A stretch of DNA of 64,000 nt from Alphaproteobacteria bacterium (GTDB taxonomy: Bacteria; Pseudomonadota; Alphaproteobacteria; JANQMY01). Positions 46,629 to 53,779 of the stretch are shown here, one piece after another; within the stretch, counting starts at the first letter, position 1; each line of letters starts with the position of its first letter. Location of the stretch: assembly GCA_028289425.1 (NCBI GenBank), contig JANQPL010000018.1, positions 1 to 64,000 on the forward strand, written 5' to 3'. The notes beneath the pieces are model-generated. The model saw nothing but the letters and a program-made list of their open reading frames with translations, had not been told where the DNA came from and ran no database searches. A program made the translations under genes and the position numbers.

Positions 46629-47123
46629 CTATTCAATGACAACGAGCGGCTCTCCGTACTCTACGGGCTGGCCATTGGACACCAATATGCTCGTGATTTT
46701 GCCGGCACGGGGAGCCGGAATTTGGTTCATTGTTTTCATGGCTTCAACGATCAGAAGGGTTTGTCCTTCCGTGACGCTGTCGCCCACCGACACGAAAGCC
46801 TTCGCACCGGGTTCCGGAGCCACATAAACCGTACCGACCATCGGCGATGTCACGGCGCCTGGATGATCAGCACCTTCTGCTGAGGGCGCCGGCGCCGCGG
46901 CAGCGGCGGGCGCTGCAGCCGGCGCGGCTGCTGCGGGTGCCGGCGCTGCGACAACAGAGGCAGCAACAGATTTGGCCACGCGCAAGCGCAGCCCGTCTTG
47001 TTCTAATTCGATTTCCGTAAGTCCGGTCTCGTTCAGCAAGCTTGCAAGTTCGCGAACGGCACCCCCGTCGATCTTGCTGGTCTTACTCAGGTTACCCGCC
47101 TTTTTCTCTGACTGTTCTGTCAC
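46629..47123 (-). CDS. accB: Biotin carboxyl carrier protein of acetyl-CoA carboxylase
   Basis: AccB carries carboxybiotin between AccC and the transferase subunits. The 164 residues comprise an N-terminal domain (about 18-55), an Ala/Pro-rich flexible linker (about 52-82) and the biotinyl domain. The biotin attachment lysine is K130 in the EAMKTMN motif. It is followed by accC after 24 bases, as in most bacteria. Confidence 0.98.
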   Translation of the reverse strand: MTEQSEKKAGNLSKTSKIDGGAVRELASLLNETGLTEIELEQDGLRLRVAKSVAASVVAAPAPAAAAPAAAPAAAAAPAPSAEGADHPGAVTSPMVGTVYVAPEPGAKAFVSVGDSVTEGQTLLIVEAMKTMNQIPAPRAGKITSILVSNGQPVEYGEPLVVIE

Positions 47124-47140
47124 CTGGGTGTCGCTCCTTC

Positions 47141-47578
47141 TTAAGCAATCAACTCACTAAGGGCATCGGCGGCCAGGAGATAGCCCTGGGGCCCTAAACC
47201 ACAAATCACGCCGGCTGCCACTTCACTAACGAACGAATGATGCCTGTATTCTTCACGTGCAAATATGTTGGACAAATGAACTTCAATAACTGGTTTTGAC
47301 ACGGCTCCCAATGCATCCCGGATCGCGATGGAAGTGTGCGAATAGGCGGCTGCATTGATAATAAGGCCGTCGCCATTTTGCCCAGCTTCCTGGATCCAGT
47401 CGATAAGCTCCGATTCACTATTGGTTTGCCTGAATTCACAGTTAAATCCAAGTGATTTCAGGTGTTTTTCCACCCGAAGCCGAATTTCGTCCAATGTGTC
47501 CCGGCCGTAAATCTCGGGCTCACGTTGGCCGAGAAGATTGAGATTTGGCCCATTTAGGACGTAAACGGATTTAGGCAT
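47141..47578 (-). CDS. aroQ: Type II 3-dehydroquinate dehydratase
   Basis: It dehydrates 3-dehydroquinate in the shikimate pathway to aromatic amino acids. The 145-residue protein has the signature [17 protein letters not shown] (with the catalytic arginine and tyrosine), the [15 protein letters not shown] segment and [17 protein letters not shown] with the catalytic histidine. It starts the aroQ-accB-accC-aat series, 17 bases before accB. The spacer upstream contains the palindrome CAATATATTG (47592-47601). Confidence 0.97.
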   Translation of the reverse strand: MPKSVYVLNGPNLNLLGQREPEIYGRDTLDEIRLRVEKHLKSLGFNCEFRQTNSESELIDWIQEAGQNGDGLIINAAAYSHTSIAIRDALGAVSKPVIEVHLSNIFAREEYRHHSFVSEVAAGVICGLGPQGYLLAADALSELIA

Positions 47579-47715
47579 GTCTGGAAATGTCCAATATATT
47601 GTCCGATCCGGCGGGCCGGGCGTCGCCTGGGGTCATCACCCAGTTGAATCCTTAGAGCCTCTCTATCATTATCCGGAGAAAGTTCAAGCTCATCCACAGA
47701 AGGCGTGTGCCCAAG

Positions 47716-48714
47716 ATGAACGTAACGATTAATGGGGAAGGACACAGTTTTCCTGCACCGATGTCGCTTGCCCAGCTGTTGACCAACCTGGGCCTTGACC
47801 CAAAAAAAATAGCTGTCGAGCGCAATTTGGAGATTGTGCCGCGCTCCCTCTATGGCGAAACCACGGTGGGCAATGGCGACAAGCTGGAAATCGTCAAATT
47901 TGTCGGGGGCGGTAATGTGGAGCCATCTGTGGACATGGGATCTGGAGACGATCAGCTTGAAATAGCCGGCAAGAAATACAACTCCCGGCTGATAATAGGG
48001 ACTGGAAAGTACAAAGATTTTTCCGTAAACGCAGCGGCAATGGACGCGGCCGGCGCTGAGATCGTCACTGTAGCCATACGGCGGGTGAATGTGACGAACC
48101 CGGATGAGCCCAACCTGGTCGATTTCATCGATCCAGCGAAAGTAACCTACCTACCCAACACGGCGGGTTGTTACACGGGCGAAGACGCCGTCCGTACCCT
48201 CAGGCTTGCACGAGAGGCGGGGGGCTGGTCGCTCGTCAAGCTGGAAGTCTTGGGGGATCAGAAGACGCTGTACCCGGATATGACGGAAACGCTTCGGGCT
48301 GCGGAGATTCTGATCAGTGATGGCTTTGAGGTGATGGTCTATTGCAGCGACGACCCGATCATGGCCAAGCGTCTCGAAGAATTGGGGTGCTGTGCGATCA
48401 TGCCTTTGGCCGCGCCCATCGGATCCGGTCTAGGCATTCAGAACGCTGTCAACATTCGTTTGATTGTGGAACAGGCATCGGTGCCGGTATTGGTGGATGC
48501 AGGAGTCGGCACGGCGTCTGACGCCGCAGAGGCGATGGAACTTGGTTGCGATGGCGTCCTGATGAATACGGCCATTGCGGAGGCGAAGGAGCCAATTCTG
48601 ATGGCGCGCGCTATGAAGCATGCGGTGGAGGCGGGACGTCTGGCCTACCGTGCCGGCAGAATGAAGCGGAAACTCTACGCCGATCCGTCATCTCCGCTTG
48701 GCGGGTTAATCTGA
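47716..48714 (+). CDS. thiSG: Fused sulfur carrier ThiS and thiazole synthase ThiG
   Basis: ThiG forms the thiazole phosphate of thiamine with sulfur delivered by ThiS. Here both are one polypeptide of 332 residues: a ThiS ubiquitin-like domain (1-66, ending VGGG) joined by a 12-residue linker to a ThiG barrel with RLIIGTGKY and the Schiff-base lysine in LVKLEVLGD. ThiS normally needs a free C-terminal Gly-Gly. I prefer the ATG at 47716 (MNVTINGEG matches ThiS starts), and a GTG three codons upstream is possible. No TPP riboswitch precedes it. Confidence 0.93.
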   Translation: MNVTINGEGHSFPAPMSLAQLLTNLGLDPKKIAVERNLEIVPRSLYGETTVGNGDKLEIVKFVGGGNVEPSVDMGSGDDQLEIAGKKYNSRLIIGTGKYKDFSVNAAAMDAAGAEIVTVAIRRVNVTNPDEPNLVDFIDPAKVTYLPNTAGCYTGEDAVRTLRLAREAGGWSLVKLEVLGDQKTLYPDMTETLRAAEILISDGFEVMVYCSDDPIMAKRLEELGCCAIMPLAAPIGSGLGIQNAVNIRLIVEQASVPVLVDAGVGTASDAAEAMELGCDGVLMNTAIAEAKEPILMARAMKHAVEAGRLAYRAGRMKRKLYADPSSPLGGLI

Positions 48715-48718
48715 AGTA

Positions 48719-49522
48719 TCAGCAGATTTTGCAATCTGTTCGAACTTCGTCAATGACCGCTTTGAATTGGTCGATCGGCGCGGCCCCCGGGATGAGTTGG
48801 TCGCCCACGACGAAGGCCGGCGTGCCGGAAATCCCAAGCATCTCCGCAAGCTGCCGATTTCTAGAGAGCATCTCGTCCAGTTCCGGTGCCTCCATGTCCT
48901 TCTGGAGTTGCACAACGTCAATACCGACCGATGCCGCGGTTTTCATGACCGAGGCTTCAGTAACCGCATCAGCGGAATTCATGAGCGCTTCGTGCAGTTC
49001 CATGAATTTCCCTTGCTTGGTCGCCGCCATCGAGGCTCGCGCGGCCACGACTGAATCCGGTCCCTGGATCGGCCACTCCTTGAAAACGACTCTCAAATTT
49101 TTGTCCTGATCGAGCAGCCGTAGAACAGTCGGTAGGGCGCGTCGGCAATAGCCGCAATTGTAGTCAAAGAATTCCACGATCGTGACATCTGCATCTGGAT
49201 TGCCGGCCACGTAGGAAAACCCGTCACTCCACAGATCATCTTTTGCAGTGACCAAATTCTCTTCGAACTGTTTTTCCTTTTTGGCGACCTCTTGCCTTTC
49301 CAACTCATCGAATGCCTCGACCAAAACTTGTGGATTTGAAACGATGTATTCGTGAACGATTTTTTCGATGTCTGCTTTTGTCAGCGGAGTGTTTTCACCC
49401 GCAGCGGCCGATGGGGATTCGCTCTCGGCAAGGGTGTCTGCTGGATCGCCACAGGCGGCAAGCGCAAATACGCAAGCGATGCCGAATTGGCCGAGTTTAT
49501 TGTTGGGTTTGCGAAGACGCAT
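48719..49522 (-). CDS. DsbA-family thiol:disulfide oxidoreductase, probable lipoprotein
   Basis: The 267-residue protein has a lipoprotein-type signal (L21-A-A-C24), a DsbA/Com1-like N-terminal helical region (about 45-100), and a thioredoxin-fold domain with the redox motif C123-G-Y-C126 in FFDYNCGYC. The cis-Pro region reads SGTPAFVVGD. It probably forms or isomerises disulfides in the periplasm. The M48 protease gene is 45 bases upstream on the same strand, so the two may be co-transcribed. Confidence 0.92.
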   Translation of the reverse strand: MRLRKPNNKLGQFGIACVFALAACGDPADTLAESESPSAAAGENTPLTKADIEKIVHEYIVSNPQVLVEAFDELERQEVAKKEKQFEENLVTAKDDLWSDGFSYVAGNPDADVTIVEFFDYNCGYCRRALPTVLRLLDQDKNLRVVFKEWPIQGPDSVVAARASMAATKQGKFMELHEALMNSADAVTEASVMKTAASVGIDVVQLQKDMEAPELDEMLSRNRQLAEMLGISGTPAFVVGDQLIPGAAPIDQFKAVIDEVRTDCKIC

Positions 49523-49567
49523 AGGACCTTCCTTCGTTGAACGAAATTGGTTTTGAGTGCGGATCGG

Positions 49568-50926
49568 CTAGCTGCGCCGTTTCTTCTTTTGGCTTTGCTG
49601 GATCGACTGCTGGATATCCAACGTCCGATTCCAAGCGGGTGACCCTTGAGGGAGCACCTTGATGGCGCGCTGCGCGTGAACCTGAGCCTGTCCCAGATTG
49701 TTGGCGCGGTAGTGCCGTTCGGCGGTGGCATAGTCGGCCATACCCACTTGGCCGTCTCGATGGTAGGCGATCGCAAGCTGATGCCAGGCAAAGAAGTTCT
49801 CCGGGTCGTCCCGAAGGGACTTAACAAGGTGGTCCATCGCTTCCTTGTTGGTGCCGGGGTTTTCAGTGGCGATGATCGCTTGGGCAAGCCCCACGCGGAG
49901 GAGCGGTTGATGGGGGGCCAGTTTCACAGCTTCACGATAGGACGGTATGGCGTTGGCCGGCTGCCCGAATTCAAGGAGAACCTGGCCACGGAGCTCATGA
50001 AAATAGGGGTTTTGCGGCTGCTCGGCGACGAGTTCATCCATCGCGGCCAGTGCAGTCTCAATTTCCGGAATCCGGTAATAGGCGAGCGCACGGGCATATC
50101 GGGCATGGAGGCTTTGATCTGATTCCGGATAGATTCGAAACGTGGTTTGTGGTTTGCCGAGGAAGCCGATGATTTTGGCCTTCATCATGTTGTAGCGCGT
50201 CACATGATCAGGTTTGTCTGGCCGATCTGTGTACGGAGAATTATTCACGAGGTTTTCAAGCGCACCGATGCGTTCCCGAGATAACGGGTGGGAACGCACA
50301 TAAGGGTCTTGATTGCGTCCGGCCAAAACTTCCTGATCGCTGAACCGATCGAACGTTTCAAGCAGACCGGCAGAAGACTGCCCAGTGGCATTTAGAAATT
50401 TGACCGCGGCTTGGTCGGCTGCCGATTCTTGCGTTCTTGAATAGGCCAAGACGGATCTTTGCGCGACGTGTTGGCCAAGTTGAATGCCTGCAATGCCCGC
50501 ATCGGGAGAGCCGGCTGCGATTGCCGCGGCACCGAGCAGGGTGCCGATGATGATCGGCAGCGTGGCGCCGGCCAGGGCTTCCTGTGTTCGCGAAAGGTGG
50601 CCGCCGGAGATATGGCCGGTTTCGTGTGCGATAACCCCGATCAGTTGGGCCGGCCGGTCAAGTTCGGTGATCAGCCCGGTGTGTAAGAAGACGCGTTGCC
50701 CACCTGCAACGAAGGCATTCAATGTGGGGTCGTTGATGATGTAGGTTTCAACGTTTTCGGGAACCAAGCCGGCGGCGGCGAAGATTGGTTCGGAATAAAT
50801 CCGAATGGTCTCTTCAATTTCCGCGTCTCGAATCAGGGATTGCGCTGAAGCGGGGCTAAGCGCGGTTCCAAGGGCAAAAAGGGCGGAAAAAGCCGCCGCG
50901 AAGGTCTTGCGTCGAATAGCTGCCAT
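49568..50926 (-). CDS. Periplasmic M48 metalloprotease with TPR domain (BepA/YfgC-like)
   Basis: BepA-type proteases check assembly of outer-membrane proteins such as LptD. The 452-residue protein has a signal peptide (1-28), the zinc motif H101-E-T-G-H105, a second glutamate region around SRTQESAADQAA, and a C-terminal TPR domain (about 285-440). I place the start at the ATG at 50926 because it gives a clean signal peptide. A TTG 18 codons upstream would add a non-signal leader. It precedes the DsbA-like gene. Confidence 0.93.
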   Translation of the reverse strand: MAAIRRKTFAAAFSALFALGTALSPASAQSLIRDAEIEETIRIYSEPIFAAAGLVPENVETYIINDPTLNAFVAGGQRVFLHTGLITELDRPAQLIGVIAHETGHISGGHLSRTQEALAGATLPIIIGTLLGAAAIAAGSPDAGIAGIQLGQHVAQRSVLAYSRTQESAADQAAVKFLNATGQSSAGLLETFDRFSDQEVLAGRNQDPYVRSHPLSRERIGALENLVNNSPYTDRPDKPDHVTRYNMMKAKIIGFLGKPQTTFRIYPESDQSLHARYARALAYYRIPEIETALAAMDELVAEQPQNPYFHELRGQVLLEFGQPANAIPSYREAVKLAPHQPLLRVGLAQAIIATENPGTNKEAMDHLVKSLRDDPENFFAWHQLAIAYHRDGQVGMADYATAERHYRANNLGQAQVHAQRAIKVLPQGSPAWNRTLDIQQSIQQSQKKKRRS

Positions 50927-51138
50927 AGTACCCAAACTAACTTCTTTCCAGATCGATTCATTCGCCTCCAAAACGCCCAAATTTGGTTAATAGTTGGCTA
51001 TCGGTTCGTTTTGGCGGGCCTCGCTTGATTAGGCGCCCCAATTTTGGCTATGTCGTTGCACGGTATGACTGGACTCCTGTGCCGTCAATGTAGTGAATGG
51101 GCTCCTCACGAAATCGTATAGATAGTAAGGCAGTATCG

Positions 51139-52635
51139 ATGAAATCTGGCCACAATAAGAATAAAACAGCTCTCACGCGTACTTTCGTTTCCATCTGTGC
51201 CGCAAGCCTGATTGGCTTGGGGCAGGCAAACGCCGCAGCGCCCCGGTCCGGCGCTCAATTTGACCTGCCGTCGCTTGTGGTCCTTGCAAGCGCTCCGGCG
51301 ACCCAGGGCGCCCAAGAGCTGCTGAAGGGCGCCAAAGGGGCGGTCGCCGCCGACGAGCCGCGAGCGGCGCTGGCAGGGAAAGAAATTCTGGACAGAGGTG
51401 GGAACGCGGCCGATGCGGCAGCAGCCACTTATTTTGCTTTGTCAGTGACATATCCGAATGCGGCCGGATTGGGCGGAGGTGGTGTGTGCCTCTATCACAA
51501 TACGGAAACCGGCGTTTCCGAGAGCATCGATTTCTTGCCGAGAAACCCGTCGGCAGGTGGCGCGGTCGCGGTGCCGGGGGCTGTTCGGGGATTTGCCTTA
51601 CTTCATGCGCGCTACGGTGACTCCGACTGGGCGGATGTTCTGGAGCCGGCAGAGATATTAGCGGCGAAAGGGTTTCCAATTACGCGGGCTCTTGCGGAAC
51701 GTGTTGCTGCGAATGCTGAAAGGATTCGTGCGGATATCGCCCTGTCGAACTCGTATGTGTTGCCCAGTACGCTGATTAAGGGCGCTGGAGACCAAGTTAG
51801 CCATGTGGAGTTGGCAGCGACGATTGCATTGATCCGCAGCCAAGGTCCCTCAGGCTTCTATCTAAGGTCACCAGGCACGGATCTTGTGGCCACAAACACG
51901 AGCGCCAAGGGCAAGATTACCAAGGAAGACCTGCGCAATTATCGGGCAATTTCAGCGGACCCCACCAAGATCGTGGTCGGTAACCGAACAATTCTAGCTC
52001 CAGCTGGACGTATCGGTGCCGGCACCCTTGCGACGGAGGTTCTAGGAAGCCTTGCGACATCGGATGCGGGGAAACTCGAACCCGCGCAGGGGCTCTCTGC
52101 ATCGAAGTCGGCATTGGATAGCGCCCTTGGCGGATTTGGTGTTTCGACGGCCATGCCCGATGATTTTGGCTCCACAAGTTTTGTCGCCGTCGGACCTGAG
52201 GGCGATGCAGTGGCTTGCTCCGTGACGATGAATGGACCATTCGGATTGGGGAGATCGGTGAAGACCGCCGGCTTTGCCATGGCACCGGCCCCAACCAGCG
52301 CGGCGGAAGGGCTGTCGGCTGCTTTTCTGATGCCAACCATGGTCATCAGCGACGATGGTGAGAGCCTGTATTTCGTAGGCGCCGCGTCCGGAGGCCGAGA
52401 AGCCGTCGAAAGTGCCTTCTATCTTGCAGCGCGGTTTGGCGCGCGCAACAAAGCAAGCTTAGCCGACGTCATGGGCCCGGTTCCATCCTCGCCCACTGAT
52501 ACGGTGAACGCATTCTATTGCAGCGATGGCTGGCCGGAACGGCCCAGATCGTGCGAAATTAGCGCGGATCCTCACGCCTATGGGTTGACCGTACAGGGCG
52601 GAAAGTCGTCGAGCGGTGTGTTGGATTTCTTTTGA
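51139..52635 (+). CDS. Divergent gamma-glutamyltransferase-family protein
   Basis: The family makes self-cleaving N-terminal nucleophile hydrolases acting on glutathione-like substrates. This 498-residue protein has a signal peptide (about 10-33, from MKSGHNKNK) and family landmarks (DEPRAALAGKEILDRGGNAADA, GLGGGG). Key positions differ: the nucleophile site reads G-S345-T346-S rather than TTH, and the arginine of the DFRE motif is replaced in DFLPR. The ATG at 51139 has an aagg ribosome binding site and is preferred over 51097. The activity may not be classical. Confidence 0.8.
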   Translation: MKSGHNKNKTALTRTFVSICAASLIGLGQANAAAPRSGAQFDLPSLVVLASAPATQGAQELLKGAKGAVAADEPRAALAGKEILDRGGNAADAAAATYFALSVTYPNAAGLGGGGVCLYHNTETGVSESIDFLPRNPSAGGAVAVPGAVRGFALLHARYGDSDWADVLEPAEILAAKGFPITRALAERVAANAERIRADIALSNSYVLPSTLIKGAGDQVSHVELAATIALIRSQGPSGFYLRSPGTDLVATNTSAKGKITKEDLRNYRAISADPTKIVVGNRTILAPAGRIGAGTLATEVLGSLATSDAGKLEPAQGLSASKSALDSALGGFGVSTAMPDDFGSTSFVAVGPEGDAVACSVTMNGPFGLGRSVKTAGFAMAPAPTSAAEGLSAAFLMPTMVISDDGESLYFVGAASGGREAVESAFYLAARFGARNKASLADVMGPVPSSPTDTVNAFYCSDGWPERPRSCEISADPHAYGLTVQGGKSSSGVLDFF

Positions 52636-53774
52636 CCCTTTCAAATAGAAGCCAAGTCAAACCATTCATCGCAATGGACATGCTGCGGGCCGCTAATGAA
52701 AGGGCGGCCGCTGGCAATGACGTCATCCACCTGGAGGTGGGGCAGCCGGGAACGCCTGCGCCTCAGACGGCTCTAATGGCGGCGCGCGGCGCCCTTGAGA
52801 CGGATCCGCTGGGATACACCGTGGGATTGGGTACGGATGCACTGCGTGAACGCATTGCGCTCTACTATGGTGAAACCTATGGGATCGACCTAAATCCATC
52901 GCGCGTTGTCATAACGGCTGGCGCTTCCGGCGGGTTCATCATGGCGTTTCTCGCCTTGTTTGACGCCGGTGCTTCTGTGGCGTTGGGCAATCCGGGATAC
53001 CCCGCTTATCGGAACATCTTGGATGCGCTGGGTCTTTCGCGGCACGAAGTTACAACCACCGCAGAAACAAGGTTTCAGCCGACGATCGAGCAATTGGAAG
53101 CGGTGCCTGGTTTGGATGGATTGTTGGTGGCAAGTCCGGCGAACCCCACCGGCACCATGCTCCGTGCCGAAGAGCTGGAGGCCCTTTGCCAATATTGTGA
53201 CGATCGCGGTTTGTCACTGGTTTCGGATGAAATCTATCACGGCATCACCTATGACGAGCCTGCCCATTCGGCGCTCGAATTTTCCGATACGGCGATTGTC
53301 GTCAACAGCTTCTCAAAATACTTCTCAATGACAGGCTGGCGCGTCGGGTGGTTGGTCGTTCCAGAAGGATGCGATCGCACATTCGAGCGGCTTTCCCAAA
53401 ACCTGTTTATCTGCCCCGCTGCAATAAGTCAGACGGCCGCATTGGCTGCGTTCGATGCGCGCGAGGAACTTGATGCCAATGTGGCTCGCTACGCGGAGAA
53501 CCGATCCATTCTCTTGCGGGAACTCAGGCGAGCGGGCCTGTCTAAGATTGCACCGCCCGACGGTGCATTCTATCTGTATGCTGATGTAAGTGAGTTCACC
53601 AACGACTCATTCGAGTTTTGCCAGGAGATCCTGCGGGAGACGGGCGTTGCCCTCGCGCCGGGCGCGGATTTCGATCCGGTCGACGGTAGCCGGTTCCTTA
53701 GGGCGTCATTCTGCGGCCGCGTTGACGAAACGGCGGAGGCAGGGGAGCGGCTGAAGAAGTTCTTCAGCCGCTGA
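52632..53774 (+). CDS. PLP-dependent class I/II aminotransferase
   Basis: The 380-residue protein is a fold-type I aminotransferase with N171 (SPANPTG), D199, Y202 and the PLP lysine K229 (NSFSKYFSMTGWR). The amino acid substrate cannot be assigned. The opening LSNRSQVKPFIAMD and HLEVGQPGTPAP resemble a common alphaproteobacterial aspartate-type subfamily. It appears to start at TTG inside the preceding stop (TTGA, 4-base overlap), implying translational coupling. The first internal ATG lies 14 codons in. Confidence 0.9.
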   Translation: MTLSNRSQVKPFIAMDMLRAANERAAAGNDVIHLEVGQPGTPAPQTALMAARGALETDPLGYTVGLGTDALRERIALYYGETYGIDLNPSRVVITAGASGGFIMAFLALFDAGASVALGNPGYPAYRNILDALGLSRHEVTTTAETRFQPTIEQLEAVPGLDGLLVASPANPTGTMLRAEELEALCQYCDDRGLSLVSDEIYHGITYDEPAHSALEFSDTAIVVNSFSKYFSMTGWRVGWLVVPEGCDRTFERLSQNLFICPAAISQTAALAAFDAREELDANVARYAENRSILLRELRRAGLSKIAPPDGAFYLYADVSEFTNDSFEFCQEILRETGVALAPGADFDPVDGSRFLRASFCGRVDETAEAGERLKKFFSR

Positions 53775-53779
53775 TAAGT

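Noticed and set aside
47589-47604. NrdR-like box between aroQ and thiSG
   Set aside because: An 11/16 match centred on CAATATATTG, but it is single, next to no reductase gene, and AT palindromes give such scores by chance.
47579-47715. TPP riboswitch upstream of thiSG
   Set aside because: The conserved CTGAGA, ACC and CTGGATAAT-type blocks of the THI box are not present in this 137-base leader.
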